Origin: Gammaproteobacteria bacterium
Lineage (GTDB): Bacteria; Pseudomonadota; Gammaproteobacteria; UBA4575
Direction of reading: 5' to 3'
Length of the DNA stretch: 14,889 bases
Assembly: GCA_027297825.1 (NCBI GenBank)
Contig: JAPUHH010000110.1
Location: forward strand, 1-14,889
Shown here: in pieces, positions 7,151 through 14,247 of the stretch
How the letters are laid out: the number at the start of each line of letters is the position of its first letter
How positions within the stretch are numbered: the first letter of the stretch is position 1
Made by a program: the position numbers and the translations under genes
The notes under the pieces: generated by a model
Told to the model about the DNA's origin: nothing
Database searches by the model: none
Seen by the model: the letters and a program-made list of their open reading frames with translations, nothing else

Positions 7151-8299
7151 TTAGCGACTCTCTCTACCGCGTTCAGTGCGAACTGAACTGCTCTGTTGAT
7201 TATTTAAGCCAAATTTTTCAGGTTCGAAGTAGCCTTGTGCTGTATTAGATTCACCCATTCTCGAACGCTGCCTAACGATTTGATCTAGCGGCAAGTAAAT
7301 AATATTATTTCCTCCCTCAACATCCATCAGTACTTTATTACTATTTGCGTATACAGATTCTACCGCTTCAAGATACAAGCGCTCACGTGTGACCGCGGGC
7401 GCTTTTTCGTATTCCGCTAACAATTTTAAAAATCGCTTGGCCTCACCTTCTGAGTTTGCAATTGCACGATCCCGATATGCACTGGCTTCCTGCAATAACC
7501 TTGCTGCTTGACCACGCGCTTGTGGAAGCACACTGTTCGCATACGCTTCTGATTCTTTTATATAACGATCATAGTCCTCACGAGACTTAATCGCATCTGA
7601 AAATGCCGCCTTAACCGGATCGGGAGGCAAGGATTTTTCTAAGTTAACTTTTTGAATATATATGCCAGATTTGTACTCATCCATAATGCCCTGTAAAAGC
7701 TCTTTGGTAATGCTTGAAATCTGTGCACGACCTTCAAACAAAACAAAATCAATGGTATTTTTACCCACGGTTTCACGCAAGGCACTTTCCATTGCATCTT
7801 TTACGGTTTTATCGGGATCTTTTAAATTAAACTGATAATCTTTGACATCTTTAATTTTGTATTGCGCTTCTAGAGACACCTCAACGATATTTTCGTCTTG
7901 CGTCAGCATCGAAGTTCTATTGGATACCACACGCACTTCATCCACATTAACAATTTCGACCTTCTCGATTGGAAACGGCCAATGCCACCTTAATCCCGCC
8001 TCGGTTATTCTTTCGAATTGCCCAAAGCGAAGTTCTACACCTCTTTCGGCCGGTTGAATGGTATAAAAACCGAATCGGTCATAGAGCCCCCACACTGCAA
8101 CGAGTGCTATCAATGCCAGCCAAAAAATTGAGCTCCCACCGGGTCTTTTAGAATTACCCGAAGAACCCGACCCAAAAATTCCGCCGAATTTTTTAGTTAG
8201 ATTACGAAATACTTCATCTAGGTCTGGGGGCCCCTGATTCTTTGATTTCCGACTCCAAGGGTCATCATCTTTATTGCCACCTGGGCTATTCCAAGGCAT
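7151..8299 (-). CDS. hflK: HflK, FtsH protease modulator subunit
   Basis: HflK is the larger SPFH-domain partner of HflC. The 382 residues start with a polar, Gly/Pro-rich cytoplasmic tail (MPWNSPGGNKDDDPW, then a Gly/Ser stretch around 39-56). A single membrane helix follows (about 57-73, SIFWLALIALVAVWGLY), then the SPFH domain opening with YTIQPAERGVELRFGQF (79-95). Later come the conserved block SLPPDPVKAAFSDAIKSRED and a long coiled-coil-like helix (ARGQAARLLQEASAYRDRAI). The ATG has a good ribosome-binding site (GGAGA) about five bases upstream. An 85-base gap separates it from hflX and contains a plausible promoter, so hflKC can probably be expressed apart from the upstream genes. Confidence 0.95.
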   Translation of the reverse strand: MPWNSPGGNKDDDPWSRKSKNQGPPDLDEVFRNLTKKFGGIFGSGSSGNSKRPGGSSIFWLALIALVAVWGLYDRFGFYTIQPAERGVELRFGQFERITEAGLRWHWPFPIEKVEIVNVDEVRVVSNRTSMLTQDENIVEVSLEAQYKIKDVKDYQFNLKDPDKTVKDAMESALRETVGKNTIDFVLFEGRAQISSITKELLQGIMDEYKSGIYIQKVNLEKSLPPDPVKAAFSDAIKSREDYDRYIKESEAYANSVLPQARGQAARLLQEASAYRDRAIANSEGEAKRFLKLLAEYEKAPAVTRERLYLEAVESVYANSNKVLMDVEGGNNIIYLPLDQIVRQRSRMGESNTAQGYFEPEKFGLNNQQSSSVRTERGRESR

Positions 8300-8332
8300 G
8301 GTTTTCTCCGTGAGTGATTACTAAATTAACAT

Positions 8333-8362
8333 TTTATATGACGCAGCTCGACATTCTATCAA
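8333..8362 (-). promoter_or_regulatory. candidate sigma-70 promoter for hflK-hflC-DUF2065-hisZ-purA
   Basis: On the minus strand, TTGATA (8362-8357) matches the -35 consensus at five of six positions. It is followed after 18 bases by TATAAA (8338-8333), also five of six for the -10. The predicted start of transcription, near 8326, would give a leader of roughly 27 bases that contains the hflK ribosome-binding site. This is the best promoter-like sequence I found by eye in the cluster. Confidence 0.5.
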
Positions 8363-8384
8363 GCCGTAAGAAAAAATCAGCTTA

Positions 8385-9668
8385 TTAACTAGCTAGTTGT
8401 TCAGACTGTACAGGAATTTGAAATTCCGTATACCTTTTCAGCCTTTGGCAAGGAACCTCAGCCTCAATCTGCCAATAACCCTCATCATCGACAAATTCTT
8501 GCACGACTTCGTCCTTATTATACAACTCACTGCGTAAATTGCCTGCTGAAGGAGGGAAACGTAGCCAAATACGTTTAGATTTAAATCCAAAATACTGCTG
8601 TAATGCCTTAATCAATATGTCTATCCCCCGGCCATACAAGGCTGATACCCAAACTTGCTGTATATTGCCATGCTCGCCTAATTGGACGTTTGGCAGCATA
8701 TCGATCTGATCTATTTTATTATAAATCATGATTTGAGGCACTCCCAGCGCATCAATTTGCTTTAGCACCGACTCAACTTCCACAATATTATTGTCGCGAT
8801 TCTCATCGCTGGCATCGACGATATGCAAAATCAAATCTGCGTCGTGAGTTTCCTGCAAAGTTGCATGAAATGCTTCAATCAAATCATGTGGCAAATCTTG
8901 AATAAACCCAACGGTATCCGCCAGTACCACATGCTGGCCTTTAGAAATTTGCATGCGTCGCAAAGTAGGATCCAGCGTGGCAAAAAGTTTATCGGCGGAA
9001 TACACCTTGGCGTCCGTAAGCGCGTTGAACAACGTCGATTTACCAGCATTGGTATAACCCACTATCGCAACGGTTGGAGTTGTAGTTTTACGCCGCGCCG
9101 CACGGCCTTGATCACGTTGCTGGCGTAATTTATCTAAGCGTTTTGAAAGCTGCTTAATTCTTTGCCCTACGATACGCCTATCTGACTCAAGTTGTTTTTC
9201 ACCTGGTCCGCGCAAACCAATACCGCCTTTTTGACGCTCCAAGTGACTCCAACCACGCACTAAGCGAGTTGATAAAAATCGTAATTGTGCAAGTTCAACT
9301 TGCAGCTTGCCTTCGTATGAGCGCGCACGTTGCGCAAAAATATCAAGTATGAGTCCGGTTCGATCTAATACTCTTTTCTTGAAAGTATTTTCTAAGTTGC
9401 GCTCCTGACTTGGAGATAAGGAGTAGTTAAAAATGACAAGATCCGCATCTAGTGAATGCACTAAACCACTAAGCTCATCGACTTTACCACTACCAATGAG
9501 ATATTTTGCTTCAGGAATATTGCGTTGTACTGAAATTACTGTTGCAATTTCAGCACCGGTTGATTGCACCAGCTCTTTGAATTCGCCCAAGTCTTGGTTA
9601 TTGGCAGCACCTCGAAAACGAACATGCACGAGGATCGCGCGCTCACCTACATCTGGACGCTCAAACAA
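8385..9668 (-). CDS. hflX: ribosome-associated GTPase HflX
   Basis: HflX is a GTPase of the translation-factor class that binds the 50S subunit and rescues or splits stalled ribosomes under stress. The 427 residues contain the N-terminal HflX domain and a linker with GGIGLRGPGEKQLE (148-161). A basic coiled segment follows, then the G domain: G1 GYTNAGKS (204-211), G2 Thr in FATLDPT (229-235), G3 DTVGF (251-255), G4 NKID (317-320) and G5 near SALYGRG (342-348). The start codon is TTG at 9666-9668: an in-frame TAA lies immediately upstream, GGAG sits seven bases before it, and the protein begins FERPDVGERAILVHV as family members do. It follows hfq by 35 bases. Confidence 0.96.
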   Translation of the reverse strand: MFERPDVGERAILVHVRFRGAANNQDLGEFKELVQSTGAEIATVISVQRNIPEAKYLIGSGKVDELSGLVHSLDADLVIFNYSLSPSQERNLENTFKKRVLDRTGLILDIFAQRARSYEGKLQVELAQLRFLSTRLVRGWSHLERQKGGIGLRGPGEKQLESDRRIVGQRIKQLSKRLDKLRQQRDQGRAARRKTTTPTVAIVGYTNAGKSTLFNALTDAKVYSADKLFATLDPTLRRMQISKGQHVVLADTVGFIQDLPHDLIEAFHATLQETHDADLILHIVDASDENRDNNIVEVESVLKQIDALGVPQIMIYNKIDQIDMLPNVQLGEHGNIQQVWVSALYGRGIDILIKALQQYFGFKSKRIWLRFPPSAGNLRSELYNKDEVVQEFVDDEGYWQIEAEVPCQRLKRYTEFQIPVQSEQLAS

Positions 9669-9703
9669 TTAACCGCTCCAGCATTATAAATACCAAAAGA
9701 CTA

Positions 9704-9940
9704 CTATTCAGGTTGCTCTTCATTAAAAGGGATTTTTACCATGCGTGTTGGCACAATGGTTGAGATAGCGTGCTTGTATACCATTTGATTAACACTGTTT
9801 TTTAGCAGCACTACAAATTGATCAAACGAATCCACTTGACCTTGTAGTTTAATTCCATTTATAAGATAGATTGCAACAGGAATTTTTTCTTTGCGCAATG
9901 CATTAAGGAAGGGCTCTTGCAATGTTTGGCCTTTTGACAT
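9704..9940 (-). CDS. hfq: RNA chaperone Hfq
   Basis: Hfq is the hexameric Sm-like chaperone that pairs small RNAs with mRNAs. The 78 residues start MSKGQTLQEPFLNALRK, followed by the Sm1 motif (YLINGIKLQGQVDSFDQF) and the Sm2 motif with the YKHAIS signature for the proximal uridine pocket. The rim patch, RRER in E. coli, reads RKEK here (residues 16-19). The C-terminal tail is short (E. coli has 102 residues) and ends in acidic residues (EEQPE). I chose the ATG at 9938-9940 because it gives the usual MSKGQ start; a GTG directly before it (9941-9943) could add one Met. AGAGGTG upstream is the ribosome-binding site, and the leader holds A-R-N repeats. Confidence 0.97.
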   Translation of the reverse strand: MSKGQTLQEPFLNALRKEKIPVAIYLINGIKLQGQVDSFDQFVVLLKNSVNQMVYKHAISTIVPTRMVKIPFNEEQPE

Positions 9941-9956
9941 CACTGTAACACCTCTA

Positions 9957-9981
9957 GTTTTTGTTATTGTTATTGTCTTCT
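9957..9981 (-). promoter_or_regulatory. A-R-N triplet run in the hfq leader, candidate Hfq autoregulatory site
   Basis: On the hfq coding strand, 9974-9957 reads AAT AAC AAT AAC AAA AAC, six consecutive A-R-N triplets, with AGA AGA just before (9981-9976) separated by one base. It ends one base before the TAGAGG that holds the ribosome-binding site. A-R-N repeats are the known target of the Hfq distal face, and E. coli Hfq represses its own translation through the leader. The sequence run is observed; its function is inferred. Confidence 0.4.
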
Positions 9982-10041
9982 GGGTTGAGTTGTCACCACA
10001 ACCATGGTTACTTCTCAGTAAGTCACAGTGTACCAGTTCAA

Positions 10042-10971
10042 TTATGCCAAATGTGAGCGAATTTTATGACAGATATCATGAATATCGTACTGTTCAGCCG
10101 AAAGGGTTGTGAGGCCTATTTCACTCCGCAACCAAGTAAGCTGCCGTTTAGCAAGTCGCCGCGTCGCGACAATCGCTTTTTCGCGCATAGCCTCAAGATC
10201 ATAATCGCCATCAAGGTACATCCAGGCTTGTCGATAGCCTACAGATCGCATAGAGGGTAACTCTGAATTCAACTCGCCACGCTGGTAAAGTGCTTTCATT
10301 TCTAGCAAAAAACCTTCCTCCATCATCTGATTGAATCGCTGCTCAATGCGCTGATGCAGCAAGCCGCGATCCTCGGGAATCAACGCCATCTTCAACGCAC
10401 GAAACGGTAAATTTAACTTGCTTGATTTTGCCTGCCAAGTAGTAATTGGAATCCCACTAAGCTCATAAACCTCTAAGGCACGTTGAATGCGCTGCGGGTC
10501 ATTTGGATGAATTCGTGCGGCGGCTTGAGGATCAATCTCATTGAGCCTTGCATGCATAAACTCCCAGCCTTTCTCATCTGCCAAATCATTAAGCTTTTTT
10601 CTTACCATAAGATTCGCGCCCGGCATTTTTGATAACCCTCGCTGCAGCGCACTGAAGTAGAGCATAGTGCCACCCGTCAATAAGGCAATTTTCTCTCGAG
10701 CATGAATTTCTCTTATCAGCCGCAAGGCATCTGCTCTAAAATTAGCAGCAGAATAAGCATCCCAAGGATCCAAGATATCGATCAAGTGGTGAGGATACTT
10801 TTGTAATACTTCTTTACTCGGCTTTGCAGAACCAATATCCAACCCTCGATATACCATAACCGAATCTACACTAATGATTTCACAAGGAAATTCCTCAGAA
10901 ATTTTAAGCGCAAGATCTGTTTTACCACTGGCCGTAGGGCCCATTAAAATAATTACAGGAAAAGTAACCAA
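10042..10971 (-). CDS. miaA: tRNA dimethylallyltransferase
   Basis: MiaA adds a dimethylallyl group to the N6 of A37 in tRNAs that read codons starting with U, the first step toward ms2i6A. The 309 residues match the family. The P-loop GPTASGKT is at 11-18, followed by DSVMVYRGLDIGSAKP (36-51) with the conserved catalytic Asp36. Then come HHLIDILDP (61-69), GGTMLYFSAL (100-109), NDPQRIQRALEVYELSG (157-173), the tRNA-contact segment SVGYRQAW (243-250) and the C-terminal RLAKRQLTWLR (272-282). The start appears to be TTG at 10969-10971: an in-frame TAA is nine bases upstream and the first internal Met (10) is too close to the P-loop. No good Shine-Dalgarno sequence is visible. A 133-base gap separates it from mutL. 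Confidence 0.95.
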   Translation of the reverse strand: MVTFPVIILMGPTASGKTDLALKISEEFPCEIISVDSVMVYRGLDIGSAKPSKEVLQKYPHHLIDILDPWDAYSAANFRADALRLIREIHAREKIALLTGGTMLYFSALQRGLSKMPGANLMVRKKLNDLADEKGWEFMHARLNEIDPQAAARIHPNDPQRIQRALEVYELSGIPITTWQAKSSKLNLPFRALKMALIPEDRGLLHQRIEQRFNQMMEEGFLLEMKALYQRGELNSELPSMRSVGYRQAWMYLDGDYDLEAMREKAIVATRRLAKRQLTWLRSEIGLTTLSAEQYDIHDICHKIRSHLA

Positions 10972-11104
10972 TAGATTTTATTAAACTCGTAAAGAAAATA
11001 TAGAGCATGAATACAACAATAATTTCTGCGCCATTACAAGGCACCATCATTTGGAAAAAGGTAAGTTATACGATGGTGAGATTTAGCCCCCAAGGGAAAA
11101 TAGC

Positions 11105-12943
11105 TTATTGGCCTCGCTTGAACAGTTTATCCAACTGATCGACGCTTAACTGCACCCAGGTTGGCCGCCCGTGATTACACTGCGCACTTCTCTCTGTGGT
11201 TTCCATTTCTCGCAATAAAGCATTCATCTCTATAATGGTTAGCTTGCGATGCGCACGCACTGAACCATAGCAAGCCATCGTAGATAATAATTTATTATTA
11301 GCTTGCTCCAGTTTTTCCGACGAACCGAACATATTCAAATCTGCAAGCACATCTCTTACCAGCTCATTCACATCGGCCTGTTGCAATAAAGAAGGGATCT
11401 CACGTATAACGATACTTTCATTCCCAAAGCGTTCAATTTGAAAACCAAATTTTGCAAATAACTCTTGATGCTGATCGGCCAATGCAGCCTCTTGCTGACT
11501 AACATTAATCGTCAGCGGCATTAATAGCGGTTGCGTCGCCAACTCACCTTCTTGATGCAAGATCTTAAGCTTTTCATACACAATGCGCTCATGCGCTGCA
11601 TGCATATCTACAACAATCAATCCATTCGCATTTTGCGCAAGAATGTAAATGCCGTGCAATTGCGCAATGGCGTAACCCAAAGGTGGAGCATCTTCCGCAG
11701 TGTGAGGACTTAATTCTGACGCACTGATGACAATTGGATCTGACAACGCTGCCGTTGCATAAGCGGATGACGGTTCTTGTATACCTCTGGGCACACCGCC
11801 TGGCGCAATATTCCCCGCATCAGTGTGCCCTATACCTGAATAATCATCGCCTGGTAATGCGCTATTGATCTGTGCGGCACGAATATAATCATCTACCACT
11901 TCCCGGTATTGTTGAGCAGCTTGTTGCTCTACTTTTGGCATGGTCTCGGCAATCGCTTTGCCAATGGTATGACGGATGAAATCGTGCACATATCTCGCTT
12001 GACGAAATCGCACCTCGTGCTTGGTGGGATGTGCATTAACATCCACTTGAGCTGGATCTATTTCTAAAAACAACGCAAAGGCTGGGAAACGGCCATGATA
12101 TAGAACATCTTTATATGCCAGTTTGATCGCATGTGAAATTACTTTGTCACGTATTGCGCGCCCATTTACATAGAAATATTGCAAGTCTGCTTGACTACGC
12201 GAAAATGTAGGCAAGCTAATCCTACCTTTAATTTTTATGTCTTGTGCATCATTTTCTAAATAGATACTTTGCTCGGCAAACTGTTTTCCACAGATTTGCC
12301 CTAACCGCTGCACACATTCTTGCTCAGTATCCACTAGTGCCAAATCAAGACAACTACGGCCGTTATGCCTTGCCGATAACGCCACATCAAAACGACTTAA
12401 TGCAATTTTGCGTAACACGGCTTCACAATGTTGCAACTCCGTACGCTCAGTTTTTAAAAACTTTTTGCGCGCCGGAACATTAAAAAATAAATTCTTTACT
12501 TCTACCGTCGTACCACAGGCTTGACGCGTCGGCAAAAGCCCATCAGCAAAATCACCCCCATCTCCGGCGAGAATCCAGCCTGCATTGCTGTCTTTATTAT
12601 TATTTGTCGCGAGGCTAAATCTAGACACGGATGCAATGCTAGGCAAAGCCTCACCACGAAATCCCAAGGATGTAATTTGCTCAAGATCCTCTAAACAAGA
12701 GATCTTACTGGTTGCATGCCGTGCCAATGCCAAGATCATTTCATCTTGAGGAATACCGTGCCCATTATCACTAACACGAATGGTTTGCATTCCGCCTTGT
12801 TCAAGCTCCACTGCAATCTTACTGGCACCTGCATCGAGTGCATTTTCTAGTAACTCTTTTAAAACAGACGCCGGCCGCTCAACCACCTCACCCGCAGCAA
12901 TTTGGTTAACCAACTGCGGGGATAACTGCTGAATGTGCTTCAT
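11105..12943 (-). CDS. mutL: DNA mismatch repair protein MutL, endonuclease type
   Basis: MutL links mismatch recognition by MutS to strand incision and removal. The 612 residues have the GHKL ATPase N-terminus: NQIAAGEVVERP (13-24), Glu33 in ELLENALDAG, DNGHGIP (59-65) and GFRGEALPSI (94-103). A variable linker (about 335-420) leads to the dimerisation domain. That domain carries DMHAAHERIVYE (446-457), which fits the endonuclease motif DQHAxxExxxxE with Met for Gln. It also has QPLL (471-474), the ACYGSVRAHRK block (557-567), CNHGRP (589-594) and a C-terminal FKR (608-610). These are the motif set of nicking MutL proteins, not the MutH-dependent E. coli type. It starts 13 bases after the upstream gene, without an obvious ribosome-binding site. 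Confidence 0.96.
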   Translation of the reverse strand: MKHIQQLSPQLVNQIAAGEVVERPASVLKELLENALDAGASKIAVELEQGGMQTIRVSDNGHGIPQDEMILALARHATSKISCLEDLEQITSLGFRGEALPSIASVSRFSLATNNNKDSNAGWILAGDGGDFADGLLPTRQACGTTVEVKNLFFNVPARKKFLKTERTELQHCEAVLRKIALSRFDVALSARHNGRSCLDLALVDTEQECVQRLGQICGKQFAEQSIYLENDAQDIKIKGRISLPTFSRSQADLQYFYVNGRAIRDKVISHAIKLAYKDVLYHGRFPAFALFLEIDPAQVDVNAHPTKHEVRFRQARYVHDFIRHTIGKAIAETMPKVEQQAAQQYREVVDDYIRAAQINSALPGDDYSGIGHTDAGNIAPGGVPRGIQEPSSAYATAALSDPIVISASELSPHTAEDAPPLGYAIAQLHGIYILAQNANGLIVVDMHAAHERIVYEKLKILHQEGELATQPLLMPLTINVSQQEAALADQHQELFAKFGFQIERFGNESIVIREIPSLLQQADVNELVRDVLADLNMFGSSEKLEQANNKLLSTMACYGSVRAHRKLTIIEMNALLREMETTERSAQCNHGRPTWVQLSVDQLDKLFKRGQ

Positions 12944-12956
12944 CTAAATAGTTTGC

Positions 12957-13322
12957 TCAAGACAAAGGAACAGGCTGCTCGTCTTGTAGCTGCAACATTT
13001 GCTGAAAACCGGAAAGCGCATAGGTAATAAATGCCTCTCTACTGGCCCATGAATTCGATTGATCAATAATGTTACCCGACTCTTGCCCTAACTTTTGCGC
13101 GAATACTCTGACGATGTGCGTGCCTAGACTAGAATCTTCTGCGGATGCTTTTTCGCACGTAATGTACACTTCAGGCGTATTGTGCCCATCTTTAATGGCC
13201 GCTAGCAAATACTCGTAGCTAATTTCATCGTTAGATTCAATTTCTCCAAGTACAACAATTATGTATGCGCCAAACTTATAGCGTTGCTTTGGAATTGCTC
13301 TGGAAATGTTTGGTTTTTGCAT
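12957..13322 (-). CDS. hypothetical protein upstream of mutL
   Basis: I do not recognise this 121-residue protein. It is soluble by appearance: no signal peptide, and only a short hydrophobic strand (YIIVVLGEI, about 20-28) that looks like a core beta strand. It alternates likely strands (EVYITCEKA) and amphipathic helices (GTHIVRVFAQKLGQ), suggesting a small alpha/beta fold, and ends in a polar Gln/Pro-rich tail. It lies 13 bases before mutL on the same strand and probably shares its transcript. In many gammaproteobacteria this slot is held by an amiB/amiC-type amidase gene, which is missing here. No clear ribosome-binding site precedes the ATG at 13320-13322; the first 15 residues are basic and poorly structured, so a later start is possible, though no internal Met is suitable. 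Confidence 0.65.
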   Translation of the reverse strand: MQKPNISRAIPKQRYKFGAYIIVVLGEIESNDEISYEYLLAAIKDGHNTPEVYITCEKASAEDSSLGTHIVRVFAQKLGQESGNIIDQSNSWASREAFITYALSGFQQMLQLQDEQPVPLS

Positions 13323-13388
13323 AGGTTTAGGGAGTTTGCATGCTAGGATATTGAGAGATTATTCAGGTAAACACATTTTTTCGCAATC

Positions 13389-14222
13389 ATGGCAAAACAA
13401 CTTCTGCGTCTATTTCCACCCTCACCTACCAAGGTTGAGCTGGAAAAATTATATTTAGAGCACCATGGTTGGTATCAACCCAATCAAACAAAACCAACGG
13501 TTGTTGCAAACTTTCTTACAAGTCTCGATGGCCGCATTGCGATCAGTGAGAATAATAATTCCGAACTACACTTGCCAAAGTCGCTAACCAGTAAAGAAGA
13601 TTTCCGACTTTTTCTAGAACTTTATGCGCAAGCAGATTGCCTGATCACCCATGGTGGTTATCTGCGTGCGCTAGCAGAAAAAAAACTAGGCAACATCTTA
13701 CAGCTACCCAAAGATGAAGAATTTAAAGACTTAGCGGCATGGCGCCAGCAACAAGGGCTAAACCCTTATCCAGATATTGTCATCGCGAGCTCAAGCCTAA
13801 ACTTTCCAATACATCCATCCATTCAAGAAAGCGGACAAAAGATTTATATTACAACCGGCCAAGAGTCTGAACCCAACAAATGTGAAAAATGGCAACAACA
13901 AGGCTACGAAATACTCTACACAGGGAAGTCAAAGCTTGCAGAAGGCGCACCTTTGGTAGCTGCTCTGGCAGAACGAAACTACCAACACATCTATCTAATC
14001 GCAGGTCCAAAGATGTTGCATACTATGGTGCAAGATCAACAATTGGATAAAATATATCTAAGCAGCTCACATCAATTTTTAGGTGGAGAAGTATTTAGAA
14101 CCGTTTTAGATGGCGGTCTACTTACTCAATGTCGACTGCAATTGAATTCATTATTTTATGATGAGGCCTCGGAAAATAACTGCGGCCAATTTTTTAGCAG
14201 TTATGAATGCATTTATAACTAA
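13389..14222 (+). CDS. stand-alone RibD C-terminal-domain (dihydrofolate-reductase-like) reductase
   Basis: This 277-residue protein resembles the reductase domain of RibD, an NADPH-dependent dihydrofolate-reductase fold that reduces a ribosylamino-pyrimidine in riboflavin synthesis. Visible family features are VVANFLTSLDGRIA (38-51), the helix and strand KEDFRLFLELYAQADCLITHG (69-89), LIAGPKML (203-210) and the late KIYLSSSHQFLGG (221-233). The deaminase domain of full RibD, with its zinc-binding His and Cys motifs, is absent. The position usually reading EGG in RibD is AGP here, so substrate use may differ. It could act in riboflavin synthesis or as an unrelated small-molecule reductase. 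It diverges from the unknown gene before mutL across 66 bases, which must hold promoters in both directions, and is followed after 25 bases by sohB. Confidence 0.75.
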   Translation: MAKQLLRLFPPSPTKVELEKLYLEHHGWYQPNQTKPTVVANFLTSLDGRIAISENNNSELHLPKSLTSKEDFRLFLELYAQADCLITHGGYLRALAEKKLGNILQLPKDEEFKDLAAWRQQQGLNPYPDIVIASSSLNFPIHPSIQESGQKIYITTGQESEPNKCEKWQQQGYEILYTGKSKLAEGAPLVAALAERNYQHIYLIAGPKMLHTMVQDQQLDKIYLSSSHQFLGGEVFRTVLDGGLLTQCRLQLNSLFYDEASENNCGQFFSSYECIYN

Positions 14223-14247
14223 AGAAAGCTTATAGGAAACATTTTTC

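Noticed and set aside
8387..8398. Perfect 12-base palindrome AACTAGCTAGTT at the end of hflX
   Set aside because: It has no loop, overlaps the stop codon region and lacks a following T-tract in a useful position; AT-rich palindromes of this length occur by chance.
9683..9688. TATAAT on the minus strand before hflX as a promoter -10
   Set aside because: The -10 is perfect but the best -35 at 17 bases (CTGAAT) matches only three of six positions, so I did not call it.
9985..10016. Inverted repeat GTTGT-CACC-ACAAC and the palindrome AACCATGGTT between miaA and hfq
   Set aside because: Short stems without a T-tract; not a terminator, and no regulator that binds such a site is evident.
11007..11138. 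Plus-strand ORF between miaA and mutL starting MNTTIISAPLQGTIIWKK
   Set aside because: No ribosome-binding site, and its second part runs antisense through the conserved C-terminus of mutL, so chance is more likely.
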